Shown: positions 47,255-59,394 of the stretch, one piece after another | Position numbering within the stretch: the first letter of the stretch is position 1 | How the letters are laid out: the number at the start of each line of letters is the position of its first letter | Position numbers and translations under genes: made by a program | Assembly: GCA_947507595.1 (NCBI GenBank) | Contig: OX382275.1 | Location: 20,284,568-20,348,567 of the forward strand | Source of the DNA: Pyralis farinalis | Lineage: Eukaryota; Arthropoda; Insecta; Lepidoptera; Pyralidae | DNA length: 64,000 nucleotides | Direction: 5' to 3' | Notes under the pieces: model-generated | What the model saw: the letters and a program-made list of their open reading frames with translations, nothing else | Databases searched by the model: none | What the model was told of the DNA's origin: nothing

Positions 47255-47470
47255 TCCTGTTTTACAAGTCAGGCCGCACATGGAGTACTCCAGTCACCTA
47301 TGGGTGAGAGCACCTGGGTACTAACTAGGAACTTGTGATTCTGTATCCTGTAAGAATTGTTAGAGTTACGAATGTGTGGTGAGGAACTTACTGCTGACCT
47401 CACTTCGAGGCTGATATGTACTTAAGTACTGTTTTTGATGGTCCTCACAAACCATCTCACACGCAGACTT
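47255..47470 (+). mobile_element. Jockey-like LINE fragment (RT thumb region)
   Basis: Translation gives QVRPHMEYSSHLWVRAPGY, a well-known post-RT block of Jockey-type LINEs, followed by a diverged RLICT-like segment. It is probably part of the same family as the tails at 49371-49690 and 56820-57174. Confidence 0.55.
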
Positions 47471-47719
47471 GATTAATTAAAACCTCCCACAATAGCTGAA
47501 TTCTGCCAGCCAAGCACAATGGCTGAATGTCAAAATTTAAAGTCAAAATCTTTTTATTCCGTAAAAATGGCTACATTTGTTTGGAATCGTCACAATTTTT
47601 TCCCTACCGTGCAGTTTATGACTAGGTTAGCACTGATAAAAATACTGCCAAAAACTCAGGCATCCCTCTTTTGGTATCCAAACAAATTGACATAATTTAT
47701 TAATTACATTATAATTGGA

Positions 47720-48598
47720 TTACTCACTCCCAGGTATTTTTATCATTAATATAGTCAGACACTTTATAATGTGCCCTGCTACACAATTTGGCTTTAATAG
47801 TAGTTTTAAATTTGTTTATTGACAATTCTCTTATATTGCTGGGAAGTTTGTTATAGAACCGTATACATTGCCCCATAAAAGAATTACTTATTTTGTGAAG
47901 ACGGCTTGCATATAACACAAGATTATGCTTATATCTAGTATTTATGTTATGAGTATCACTCTTTTTACAAAATGAGTCTATGTTTTTATGGACATACAAA
48001 AGATTTTCATACATATATTGCGATGCGACTGTTAAAATATTTATTTCTTTGAATTTTTCTCTAAGGCTCTCCCGGGGACCAAGTTTGTAGATAGCTTTTA
48101 TGGCTCTCTTTTAAATAAAAACATGGTGTTAATGTCCGCGGAGTTACCCCAAAGAAGAATTCCGTATGACATAATACTATAATAGTAGCTGAAATAAACT
48201 ATTCTAGCCGTATCAACATCATTGAGCCGTCTAATAGTTTTCACTGCACTGCATAGACTGCAGAACTTAGTTTTCCTGATAATTTTTCAATTTGTGGACC
48301 CCATTGTAATCTGGAGTCAATTGTTATACCCAAGAACATAGTTGTCTCCATAGGGGCTAAATTAGTTCCATTAACATGTACATTAGTAGTCACCTGTCTT
48401 ACATTAGGTGTTGAGAACTTAATTACTTTAGTATTTTTATCATTAAAAAGCAGATTATTAACACTAAACCAATGAATAACTTTAGAGAAAGCATCGTTAA
48501 CTTCATCATAATTACCTAACTGTGTATTAATTTTGAATGTTAAAGAGGTATCATCCGCAAACAATACAATCTCATGTTTATCCCTTACATAATGGCTT
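47720..48598 (-). mobile_element. Jockey/CR1-like LINE, RT palm to C-terminus
   Basis: The frame 48564-48241 starts at LFADDTSLTF, with the catalytic FADD intact, and continues through the thumb region. A TGA at 48241-48243 interrupts it, but the same frame goes on with KTIRRLNDVDTARIVYFSYY. A frameshift near 48105 leads to 48014-47724 (RYKHNLVLYASRLHKISNSF, then FYNKLPSNI). Only one stop and one frameshift over about 290 codons suggest a fairly young 5'-truncated copy. It belongs to the same broad type as 15398-16110. Confidence 0.8.
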
Positions 48599-48599
48599 T

Positions 48600-49330
48600 A
48601 ACATCGTAGATCACACACGTATTCTCCGCTAGATTACACTGACAGAAGAGTATAATTAGCTGTTGTGTCTAGCGCATGTGGACTACGAAAAAGTCTTTAA
48701 TTCCGTTGAGACATGGACGGTGGTACAGTTTCTCCAGTAATACCGAATTGACTATCGGTACATCAAAGCGTTGAAGTACTTATACAGTAAGGTATCAGTG
48801 CAGGAGTAGAGTACGAAACCGATCCAATTGCAAAAAGGTGTGAGACAGGGCGATGTTATGTCCTGTATCTCTTCACCGCAGTATTGGAAGATGTCTTCAA
48901 GCTCTTAGACTGGAAAGGTATAAACATCAATGGCGAATACATCACTCACTTTTGATTTGCCGTACTCGTCAATACTTTAGTGTTTTCAACCAGGTAGGTC
49001 TCAAAATGAATATGGAGAAAACTAAGATCATGTCGAATGTCCATGTTATACCTATGCCCGTCATGGTTAAAAGCACTAAGCTCGAAGTTGTTTACGAATA
49101 TGTCTACCTAGGGCATGTTATTCAATTAGGTAAGTCCAACTTCGATCGTGAGGTCAACAGTCGTATCCAACTGGGCTGGGCAGTGTTCGGGAAGCTTCGA
49201 CAGATCTTCACATCAAAAATATTTCAGTTTCTGAACAGCAAAGTCTTCGAGCAGTGTATGTTGCCAGTGATGACATACAGAACTGAGAGTTTCCCTTCAC
49301 TTTACACACATATTAATGGATATACACAGA
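48600..49330 (+). mobile_element. Second RTE-type LINE family, RT fragment
   Basis: The plus strand encodes VDYEKVFNSVETWTVVQFLQ near 48665 and QLQKGVRQGD near 48830. The open frame to 49330 then gives NQVGLKMNMEKTKIM, YEYVYLGHVIQLGKSN and KVFEQCMLPVMTYRTES. These are RT motifs of the RTE type known from Heliconius (HmRTE-like), distinct from the 27398 family. At least two frameshifts and an in-frame stop are present near 48810-48960, and the FADD block is broken. Confidence 0.75.
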
Positions 49331-49344
49331 ATATTGGAAAAACA

Positions 49345-49690
49345 TATTAACTCAACTAGTTTATATAAGCATGAGCTTTCTTTTACAACCTCACCACTCG
49401 CCATCGGCAAGGAATTCAACCTCACGTGCTGAAACCTCTTGGTATTATACTGTACGATTCCAGAGGGTTTTCATCTATCACTCGTTAGATTGTGAATTAA
49501 ACTTCCTGCCTAGGAATCCTCAAATTACTGCGATGAAATTCTTCAATAAAGATGAAAGTGAAGAAGTTTTAACACTGTCCGCAACGCACGAGTGATGCCC
49601 CTGGTATTGAAAGTGACCATAGGCCACAATAACTACTTACCATCAAGCAGAGCACGCGCCTATTTTCCACCGTATAGAGAGACGTATAGT
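49345..49690 (+). mobile_element. Jockey-like LINE 3' end (C-terminus and 3'UTR)
   Basis: The reading frame from 49371 contains TVRFQRVFIYHSLDCELNFL and LTLSATHE-stop, matching the C-terminus at 56881-57174. The 3'UTR (49590-49680) has the CCATAGGCCACAATAACTAC segment that corresponds to the tail of SINE-A. Confidence 0.6.
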
Positions 49691-49884
49691 GGTGTGAAAA
49701 AAGCGTAAATATTTTGTTTATTTTCACATCGTCGTTAGAGGAAATAAAAATAAATTTATATGTACCATCGCACAAGCTTGATGAATTTTGTTATATCTAA
49801 CACCCGCATCCCATCTATTGGCATCGAGACATAGCATAAAAATTATCAGCTAAATCAGTGCATATATAATGAAAGGGAGTGATT

Positions 49885-50245
49885 CAAAGTAGTGATAGCC
49901 CAGTGGATAAAACTAGCGTAATAATCTACTGTATTTGATTCGAATCCTGCCGAGGGCATGTACAAATAACTGTGTGTGTTAATATTTTTGTACATATTTA
50001 TAATTATCACTTGTTCGTCATTGAAGTAATACATTGTGAGCAACCCCGCCGGTCGAAGAAAATATATTTCAATAATTCGTGTGACCGAACCTAAGAAAGG
50101 TCTGGTTTTCTCTGTGCGCTGTGGTGGTCTGACGGCAGTAACTCCATATCAAAGTCAGTATCTTTTGTAAATCCTTAAGGTTAGATGGCGGACCTCATCA
50201 ATCCTAATGGATTAGGAAACAGGATAACGCTAGAAAGAAATCGAA
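49885..50245 (+). mobile_element. SINE-B, tRNA-derived, full length
   Basis: TAGCCCAGTGG (49896-49906) fits an A box and GATTCGAATCC (about 49939-49949) a B box. The body has TTGTACATATTTATAATTAT and AAAGGTCTGGTTTTCTCTG. The 3' end is GGATTAGGAAACAGGATAAC then GCTAGAAAG. Other copies finish in GAAGAAGAAG. Confidence 0.7.
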
Positions 50246-52084
50246 GTGATACTAAGCATTACTTATTATACCATCACCTTGAACTAGTCTATATTGATTG
50301 ATGATTTTAGACCTCTTACTTGATAAGTTATGTCTTTACTAGAGGGTATTAGAATTACTAGACGTTAACTTTATAAGTGAACTTTGATGATGTCGTACGT
50401 AACTCCCAAATCATACATCCCTGAAGTGCGATTTGGGAGCTATTAGAGTATTACCTACGGAAATTGAGGCTTGTCGACGACACAAATTACAGAAACTATT
50501 AAGATTCTCTCTCAAGTCTCAAGAGGGACGTGTAGAAAAAGCGAGTGAGCCGATGGTAATTCTGCATGGGGCAGATCCCGACCGAAGATGGTAAATTTTG
50601 ACTGTCCTAATACAAGTTAGGTATAGCATCAATGCATGCGACTAAACTATTCCGCTGTCACTAAATAATGTGCTTTTATCTATGTAATAGAATGAACTTA
50701 CTGTGTTTATTAAACTGTGACCGAGGTTTTAGTAAAATGGATGGATATTAACTTAACTGGCAATCGATCCCAGTCAGCTGGCGATGAAATACGTATCTTG
50801 ATTTATAGTCACATTACATGTTAATGGGCTGATGTTTTTTATGAAAAAAATGGGGACTTTGTATGTGCTATTAATCTAAACAGTTTATTTTGCACTCAAA
50901 CAAATTAATTCTCAACGATTATCTATATGCAAAGCTTTATTGATTGTAAGCTTTACGTAAAATGTAGCGCATTTTTTATTTATGCATATTATTACGAGCG
51001 TGTCAATACAAAAGATTTTTTTTTTTTAAATAAATATTGTCGGACAAATTACACAGCGCCACCTAGCCCCAAAGTAAGCGAAGCTTGTGTTATGGGTACT
51101 AGACAACTGATAAACATACTTAAATACATTTTTTTTTTGTAAATACATACTTATTATACATAGAAAATATACTATAATAGAATTATAGTAGGTGTAATTT
51201 TCTAATTTGAGTTTATGACCATATCAGATAAGTAATTTAAGTATTTATCACAAAAATGTAACAAAATTAAATGTATATTTTAGGAAAAAAAAATACTCGT
51301 ACACACATTACTCGTACATACTTACACGTGCAAAGCGACTGAAAAAATAAATATGTGTGCAGTTCATGCACGATAGAAGAGAAACCTTCAAAAATGTGAA
51401 CATCAAGATAATGAGCGAATGTAGAATTTCAGGAGTAGGATAATAGTAGGGTTTATCTACTTGAATATACTAGATTTTTTTTTTTTAAATACAATTCACC
51501 ACGGTTGTTATGACGTCTTATCCCAAGGTTCGTTATACGCAGATTCAATCAATTGATAGCAAGCATTCTATCTACATTATAACAGACAAAATATGTTGTA
51601 AAGAGTTTGAAAACGGATAGCTGTCAGTAGTTTCTTTTTAGTCAGTTTGTCACCTTTATGAACGCCCAGCGAAATAATAAATTTTATTATCTACATGAGA
51701 ATACTGATTTGTTTACTTTTTGTTGTTATGAACGATACTGGCGGTGTGGTGGAGGCTAACTTCTCCATCGCTATTTTTACACCCAAAATCAGTCTCACTT
51801 GCACATAACAGAGAGCGCGGGCGAAAGAGTGAAGGACAAATGTTTATTTTACACGAAAATCTTAAATAAGTATTAGTTTATATTATGCACTCACAAGTGA
51901 AACAATTTTTAGAAGTATTACAAACGAACCTCACTATATTATAATATTAACATAGTAAAGGAGTTCAAATGGACAAGTACTTAGACCTTACGGAAGATGG
52001 CAGCCAAAAAGGGGTTCCCTAGAAGGTTGCCTATTTGTTAGTCATTAAAGTCACTATTAAGCTGGCGAGAAATAGGCGTTAACA
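50246..52084. other. Nothing recognised
   Basis: A 1.8-kb AT-rich stretch with several poly(T) runs and no coding or family signal. Confidence 0.5.
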
Positions 52085-52400
52085 TTATTGGTGGCTATAC
52101 ACATATTTATCACAGATATAGATTTCTACATAGAAAGAAAGAAAGAAAGAAAAACATTTATTCGTACACAACATAACACTGAACAGCAATATATACACAG
52201 CAACACATATATACAAAACTAAGCATAACATTACATAACAAATATAAACACTGCAAACAGTGTTGTGCGATGTAACAAAATGGTCTGGACTCAGTATATT
52301 GTCGAAGCCTGTGTAGCAGACCCGATACTGATTTTTAGTCCAGACCTTTAGTGACACCGCGGACGGAACAAACAAGTACTATGCACTAAGACAAACAACG
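52085..52400 (-). repeat. Possible retroposed 3' end with (TTTC)n tail
   Basis: On the minus strand, ACGAATAAATG is followed by a (TTTC)n run (52133-52152), like a polyadenylation signal and tail. The 96-codon open frame here has low-complexity hydrophobic content and no recognised domain. Confidence 0.35.
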
Positions 52401-52884
52401 AACATTATAATTAACCAAAATAAAAGAAACAATATAAAACATACTTAAATATACAGTTTAAAGATATTACAAAAATATTCCGATTGTAAGAACCGAGTGC
52501 CAAAACGAAAAAGCAGATACAAGACGGAAGAACAAAATAAATAAAAAGCGTTCATGAGTTTCATGACATCAATCCAAGTGAACAGAAAAATAGTAGGTAC
52601 TATTACGTATCGTTCGTCACAAAGTTAAATTACATAAAAAATATTCAACTACCTATGCTCCGCAAACAGGGATGCGCGAGTTCGGGCCAACACAAGACTG
52701 GGGCGACACGGCAAATGAATTTTCAATAAAAAAATCATCATAAATTTGTTAATAAAATTTCCAAGGTAAAAACTTTTAAGATACCTAAGTGAGAAACTCA
52801 ATTTAATATAAAAACCAGTGTTAAACTAAGATAGTACCTGATACAGATACAGGACAAATACCTGAAGTACAGCAACGTTGTCCA

Positions 52885-53130
52885 CGTAAAATAGAGCGAT
52901 TACCTTCAGATCTCCACAACCCATAGGAAAAACCAGAACTTTCTTAGGTTAGGTCACAAGTCTTTTGAAATATAATTTCTTAGACATGCAGATTTCCTCG
53001 CGATGTTTTCCTTCGCCGGCGAGTAAGTGATAATTATAAATATGTACATAACTCCGAAAACATGAATTTAGCTTCGACCACAGGACCATCGGATAATGGG
53101 TCTGTTCTTTATCCACTATGCAATCACTGC
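52885..53130 (-). mobile_element. SINE-B
   Basis: Minus-strand body: TTAGGTTAGGTCACAAGTC as read on plus, then GATTTCCTCGCGATGTTTTC and TAATTATAAATATGTACATA. The (GAA)n end is missing. Confidence 0.6.
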
Positions 53131-53699
53131 TCTTACACCCTACTCCTATTATTTTTCAGATTGATTTCTTATATATACAAACTATTAAAACATACTAAAA
53201 GAAAGGAAATGAAACCTTCTTTATCCTGTAGATTATTATCCACTTCACAAATTTCAACGAAAGATGTATAGGAGAAAATACAAGAACATATAAAGATATG
53301 TGTCTATAAACAGGTAAAGACAAAACAGAATATATCCTCTGTTTTATAACCGATTTCATTTTTATGTTGGTTTCGTAGCTATAGACGAAATTTAGTGTTA
53401 TGAAAAAAATAGAAACAGTTAATTTTTTCCCTGTGCCTTCAACGTAGAGGCGAATCTTTATTTAAAGGTTACTTTTCGTCATAATTCACGCCCTTTCTCT
53501 ATCTCTAAAATATACAACGTCGGCATACAAGGATATGACCCACTTGGTCTAAACTGATATAACAATTATAATTAAAATAATTAATTTCATTGTAATATGT
53601 ATATTTTTAAATTTATTGTACAATAAAGATATTACAACAACAACAACAATTGTTGTTAAAATTTTTAAATAATAAATTCAATAAAAAACGTCAGTTTAC

Positions 53700-54010
53700 G
53701 CTGGGAACTAGACAGCGATGCACGTGTGCATCTCCGCGCGGTCCCCCTTATGCATGCGGAGAGTTCCCCTATCTCCTGTTGTGGTAGGTCGCAGGTTGAT
53801 CTCCTCTCTCGCCGTATACTTCAGCTCTGACATCCTGCTGCGTCCGTGATCATCTCAGTCTTCTGCAGTAGTGGATCGCAGGGTCATCTCCACTCTCTCC
53901 GCCTACAACAGCGCTTGGACTTCTTGTATCCCTGAGCGTTTCAGGCTCCTGCAGTGGTGGTTCGTTGGGCGAAAAACGTCTACGGCCTGCCTCTCCATTC
54001 GGCCCTCCTG
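53700..54010. repeat. GC-rich tract with about 87-bp tandem repeat
   Basis: CTCCTGTTGTGG (53772), CTTCTGCAGTAGTGG (53860) and CTCCTGCAGTGGTGG (53946) start successive diverged units, with TCATCTCCACTCTCTCCG-type segments between. The GC content contrasts with the AT-rich flanks. No long ORF. Confidence 0.5.
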
Positions 54011-54634
54011 CTGCGTCCAATATCGGTCAACTAAACTAATTAACTAATTAAACTAAACTTCTAAATATGTACCTAACTGAAATCGTCGTTTAAGATCGAT
54101 GTCACCATAGCTATTTACATGAATATCTACGTATCGAAATCAATGAATTCAGTCTCAATTTATATTTTAAAACTTTTTATACCAAAGTTTTATATTAGAT
54201 TGCCTTCCATAATCACCTCTCACCGCGTTCAATATATTAAACAGACATTTGAATGACTCCTTTGAACAACAGTAGTACAATAAGAGCGCGTTAATTTGAC
54301 GTCGAGTCACGTCAAGGAGACGAACGCGAGACGTCTGTTCGGTGTACTATCATTAATAAATATATTATGTTTCTGAGACATACGTGACATGCATATACGA
54401 GTAAGATACGTTTTATGTATGTATACATGTTAAAAGAACACGAACATTAAATATATTCTCTTGAGTGACGGCATGTAACTCATATTATTCTACTTATGTG
54501 TATCTTGCGAGATAAGCAAAGTTCATTGAGTGCCACCAGACGCTGCCTTTAATTACCTTACTGCTTCTTTGATATTCATAAGTTTACAGGGGCCATGCAC
54601 ACTCCTCGGATTTTAGAATAATACATTTATTTTT
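54011..54634. other. Nothing recognised
   Basis: AT-rich spacer. Confidence 0.5.
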
Positions 54635-54935
54635 ATACTACGACGGATAGCAAACAAGCATACGGCCCGCGTGATGTAAAGCGGTTACCGTACCCTATGA
54701 ACGTTAGCACCAATAAGAATGTCGCTAGCACGTTGCCATCGCCGCTGTTAGCACAGCAACCCCTCATCTTCCGGTGACCATACTCACTCGCAGGAACACA
54801 ACAATTTTCCAAGGAGTTGTTATTTGGCTGCCGTCTTCTATGAGGTGGAGGTACTTCCACAGTCGGGCTAACGTAGTGCCCTACCTTTCGCCAGAGCCTC
54901 GTCTGTTGATAAGCAGGGTGCAACACGTGCGGGTG
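54635..54935 (-). mobile_element. SINE-A, body and tail
   Basis: The minus-strand body is GGAAGTACCTCCACCTCAT and the tail is ACATCACGCGGGCCGTATGC. The 5' side ends near 54935 without a clear tRNA-like head. Confidence 0.65.
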
Positions 54936-54989
54936 AGGTTGGCTTTAGTTCTGATGGTGACATTGAGCCACTTACAACCCTAATTTGGT

Positions 54990-55085
54990 CGTAATAGATG
55001 AGTTTTGTCCTTCCTCGGCCTCAGCATCCTTCCACTTTCGTGTTGTATATCTGTATCACCATTCTTTCATCATGCATTCTTCCTT
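54990..55085 (-). mobile_element. RTE-type LINE fragment
   Basis: About 95 bp of the RTE 3' coding region in reverse orientation, with CCTTCCTCGGCCTCAGCATC as the recognisable core. It is internal, without the element's 3' end. Confidence 0.55.
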
Positions 55086-55571
55086 CTCAGGTATAAATTG
55101 TGACTGTGAGTTGACTACGAGGAGTTAGCCGAGCAATTATCACAGCAGAACTAAAAACATGGACATCGTTAAAAGGTGCATGAGAACGTAGCTGCCTCAG
55201 AAGGGAAAGAAAGTATCACTGTGGTTAAAGAATAAATAGTATAAAGTGGGGTAAGTATTGCCCACGACATGAAAACAACCTCAGAGTAAAAAGTACCGTA
55301 AACAGTTCACACGATACGCTCATATGACACGAAGGTCGGTAGAGCCATGAGAAGCTGGTGGAACAGTGAATTCTTTTAGTGAATTTCACCGATCAGTGGT
55401 TAATTTTATAGCTTTACGCAGCTTCGCAGGATACCGAGCACGGAATAGCGATGATGAATGTGTCTAGAAGATCGATGGAAGGGCATCTACGGACGGCAGC
55501 AAGGCTTTTCTGTCTACGTCGCTGTCAAAGGGGAGCCAGAAACAGTGCTGTACCTCTCGGATTTTGGCTTG
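55086..55571. other. Moderate-GC stretch of unknown nature
   Basis: 55440-55570 is GC-richer and open in two frames (77 and 63 codons), with no recognised family. It may be an eroded repeat. Confidence 0.3.
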
Positions 55572-55634
55572 AGCAGTCAGAACCCGTTATATACGTTTTC
55601 CCATACATTTCGCGGTCGTATACGACCACCCGGG
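55572..55634 (-). repeat. Second copy of the conserved 63-bp segment
   Basis: 60 of 63 positions match the inverse of 13513-13575, including GTATGGGAAAACGTATATAA. The flanks are unrelated. Confidence 0.65.
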
Positions 55635-55784
55635 ACCAGCCGCACATGACTATTGTTACAATATTTAGATCACCGTTTACTTAGAACTCAAATATGTGTA
55701 AAACCGATATGGTTATGTAATTATGATTGGTATCTATAAAATAAATAGCGCATTATACACAATATCAAAATAAGCGCCTGGGCT

Positions 55785-56110
55785 CGGTGGCGCAGTGGTT
55801 ATAGTAACGCTACTTTGGCACCAACGCTGCTGGATTCGATTCCCAATCGGGATAAAAAGTTGTGTGCATGAACATGTCTTTTTGCCTCAATCTGCGTGTT
55901 TTCAATAAAGGTAGGGCGCATCACAGCAGTCTAAGGAAGTACCTCCACCTCACAGAAAATGGCAGTCAAATAACAACTCGTTGGAAGATTGTTGTATTCT
56001 ACGCGTGAGTGAAGTTGCCAGGAAGCTTCTAAGGAGTTGCAGTATTAGCAGCAGAGATGGCATAGTGATATATAATAAATTGCAAGCGTTCATAGATAAT
56101 CAATAATCGA
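55785..56110 (+). mobile_element. SINE-A with intact tRNA-like head
   Basis: The best-preserved head here. TGGCGCAGTGG (55789-55799) fits a Pol III A box and GGATTCGATTCC (about 55833-55844) a B box, 45 bp apart. The conserved linker GTGTGCATGAACATG follows, then the body (GGAAGTACCTCCACCTCACA). The tail is missing or eroded after GCAAGCGTTCATAG. Confidence 0.7.
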
Positions 56111-56819
56111 TATGTATACTTAGATACGAGTATTATGCTACAAGTCGCTTCGAACACGCTAGAGGTCGTTCCACAAATCGATGGGAAAACAAAAGAATCC
56201 TATTCTTTTACAAAATAATCTCCAGCATCATTTATTTCGTAAAATTATTATTAACAATTATCTGAAGTAATTGGTCTATTTTGTTATTAACAATTACTTT
56301 AATAGGCCTAATTTACCCGAATGCGAACTTGTAGGGTCTCGAATTAAAATGAGAGGATTAAATTAAATTAAATTAAATTAAATTAAATTATTAATTAAAT
56401 TATTGTACAGGAGAACAATGGGGAGAACAAAGTAGGAACATGTCATATAAAATATTTATAAATATTCCATACATAGCATAATTGAGCTTCTGCTGTATAT
56501 GGTACTCTATCGATATAAATGTCTATAGACATACATAGATACTTAGAATATGAAATATTTACCAGTGAAGTTGCCTATTTATAATACCAGCTCCATTTAA
56601 AATTTCAAATTCACAGCTGTGATATGTTTTAAATAATCAGGTGTTATGCCGCCGCGCCGTTAGATTTTTTGTTAATATCGCTGTTTTTGTGAATATAAAT
56701 TTGTAACTAAGTAATATTTTCAACGAGCTTTGTCGTGGCACTAAACGTAAAACCTAAAGCACGCGATATCAATGACGCATATGGATCTGGTACCGTAATT
56801 GAAAGCACGGAGATTTTGT
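56111..56819. other. Nothing coding
   Basis: Contains the (AATTA)n run; otherwise AT-rich. Confidence 0.5.
56357..56400. repeat. (AATTA)n microsatellite
   Basis: About seven near-perfect pentanucleotide units. Confidence 0.9.
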
Positions 56820-57180
56820 TTTTTTTTTTTTATACCACTAAGGTGGCAATCAAGCATACGGCCTGCCTGATGTTAAACAGTCACCGTAGCCTATGGACAT
56901 TTGCAACACCAGAGGCGTCACTCATGCGTTGCCGACCCTCTAAAAACCTCTTCACGCATTTCTTGAAGAACTCCATGCTGTAGTCCCCTGGAAAAACCTC
57001 GGCTGGAAGCTCATTCCACAGCTTGAGTGTTCTCGGAAGAAAACTTCTCTGGAACCGCACCGTACGCGACCATTGCGGTTCAAGCGTGTGAAGGTGAATT
57101 CCCCGCCGTCGGCGAGCGGTATGGTTATAAAAAGTAGCTGTCGGCATCATTTCGAACAACTCTTCAGAACACAACTTGGT
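56820..57180 (-). mobile_element. Jockey-like LINE 3' end with tail shared with SINE-A
   Basis: 57174-56881 encodes CSEELFEMMPTATFY, SRTVRFQRSFLPRTLKLWN and the C-terminal DASGVANVHRLR-stop, the usual end of a Jockey-type ORF2. The 3'UTR reads (minus strand) CCATAGGCTACGGTGACTG, then CATCAGGCAGGCCGTATGC, then GTGGTATA and poly(A) at 56819-56830. SINE-A copies end in the same way. 5'-truncated. Confidence 0.75.
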
Positions 57181-57261
57181 TTAATCTGTTCTGAAAATTT
57201 TGATCTCAACAATGAGCTCCGTGACCGATCGGAGAAGAAAATCAATAAGGATCAATCAGCG

Positions 57262-57535
57262 CAGTAGATAGGAACCGGTCAATAGATCAATTGGTCCCCG
57301 ATTCGAATGCTGACGGGGGCATGTAGCACTAAATTCGTGTTTAGGATTTATGTACCTACATATCACTTGCTCGGCGGTGAAGAAAAAACATCATGAGATT
57401 CTCCCTCTGGGTTGCAGAGGTGCGACGGCAGTTGCTCCATGTAAAAATCTGTATCTTCGCCAAATCCTTAGGCTTAGGTAGCGGACGCCGCTAATGCCAA
57501 TGAATTAGGAAACGGGATAACGCGAAGAAGAAGGT
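57262..57535 (+). mobile_element. SINE-B
   Basis: B-box-like GATTCGAATGC near 57300, body with TGTACCTACATATCACTTGC, and 3' end AATTAGGAAACGGGATAACG followed by GAAGAAGAAGG. Confidence 0.65.
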
Positions 57536-58739
57536 CATCAGTCAATCACCATAAACAATATCATTTTAATTAAATAAACCTTCAAATGATCCAAAACTGT
57601 GTATAAAGATTATTTATTAACAAACACCGCGTAAAAACACGAGGTAAACAAACTACAAGCCGAAAATTAAATGTTTATTTATTCAACAAGTATATTCGTT
57701 ACTATTTTTATGGCGATAAACATATAATTAATTTAAGCTCCTTAGGAGTTGTTGTATTTGCAGCGGTAGTGATAATTAGTGAACGATGATACTCTTTATA
57801 TCTCTGCGTCCAAGTATTTCTATGGTTCGGTAAATATTTTTTTCTTAAGGGTAAGCTTGTACTTGCACCAAAAAGTAAACTTTGGAGCACTGACACGTCA
57901 TATGAAGCAAGTATCTGTCTATAAAATACGGTGGAATCCCTACATTATACATTATAATTAGGCGTATTTGTCTCTTATATAATAATCGTGGTACAACTAT
58001 TTTATTTGTTATTTCTACTATTTCCTATGCGCAATTTCATTGGTAAAATTTAAAGTTTCAGGATTTATCAAACAGCCGTTTACGAAATGTAGCCTAAATA
58101 TTGAAATTAGATACTGAAACGATATAGTGTAAGCTTTCACTGCATACAATTTCATCAAAGTATGTTGAGAAATATTTATGTGATATACAGATAGACAGAT
58201 GAAAAATTTTAAAGTGACTATTTCAGCTTTATTATCGACAGTAAAGCAAGTAACATCACTAGTTCATGAGCAATTTTATTTCTACCTTTGTGCTGAGTAG
58301 GTACAATTTATAATATAATTTACTTGTAGACTATAATTATATCTTATAAATACGAGACTTGTAAAGTACAAGTAGTAGATATATACGATAAACTTTCTTT
58401 TTCCAAGTTTCGCTCAAACCTACACAGTGAATAAATAATTTGATAGGATCCGAGCGGAAAGACCCTTGCAAGGTAACCTTTATTTTAATATTCAGGGCAA
58501 AATTAATTATTCCTAATTGCTTAAAGTCAATTAATTATAGTTGATAATATTTTTTTTTTCTGTAAAATACGTAAAATAGACATTGAAGAGTGATAACTTA
58601 GTAAAAGTAGTTTATTGGATATCGATAATGTATCTCCTTGGTTACTTTACAAAAAAATGTGTGTTTAGTGGATGTTATAATGAGAATAGGTACGAGTATT
58701 TTAGTTGACATGACAAGTATTTTTACCGACCATGCTCGT
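57536..58739. other. Nothing coding
   Basis: A SINE-A trace at 57735-57800 (CTCCTTAGGAGTTGTTGTAT) only. Confidence 0.45.
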
Positions 58740-58945
58740 ATCACTTCCGTATTAATTAACAGAGGTAGAGCATATCAAGTTGCCTGATTGTGATAGAGGA
58801 GGTGAGGCCTTCATGATAACCGCAGCTAAATAATAACTCCTTGTATGGTGGTTGTGTTCCTACAAAAAAAAAAGCTTTTGAGGAGTTAGAAAGGGCAAAC
58901 ACATCAAGTGGATCGCATACTTGTTTAGCTTCCGATGTAGTGTAA
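58740..58945 (+). mobile_element. SINE-A, diverged
   Basis: Body (AACCGCAGCTAAATAATAAC) and tail (ACATCAAGTGGATCGCATAC, GATGTAGTGTAAATAAAA). A run of A replaces part of the body at 58865. Confidence 0.5.
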
Positions 58946-59394
58946 ATAAAAGTCTAAAATTGATTGAAAGGGTATATAACATCTTTGTACACAATGAGCT
59001 ACAAATAACGTACTTCCTCTTGCAAGTTTAAAATATATGTTTCTTTTTATATATACACGGCCAAAATAAGTCTAATTGTTATTTCTAAATACAGAATGTC
59101 CTAATTTCATGTCCAAAGTCTAAAATATATATGTTTTCTTTCGAGCTTAAAGACCCTAAATATACTGACCGACAGACGACGGCAGACTGGCTTTAATAAC
59201 GTTCACGTTTTACATTTCGGGCACAGAATCTAAATAGGTGGATATAAAAGATTGTTTTCTTTTAAACACAGTTCATTGGTTATCAAGAATGTTTCCTCCT
59301 GATTTGGTTGAGAAAATTTTGTTACAGAAAAAATATTTTTATCCGAACAAATGTGGGAATTTGGTGGGCGTTAAGACCGATACCTAAAAAGTAT

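Noticed and set aside
52085..52375. Membrane-protein-like minus-strand ORF
   Set aside because: Hydrophobic residues come from AT-rich low-complexity sequence with a (TTTC)n run; no conserved motif.
55785..55850. tRNA gene
   Set aside because: A and B boxes are present, but the stems do not form a full cloverleaf and the sequence runs into the SINE-A body, so it is a SINE head.
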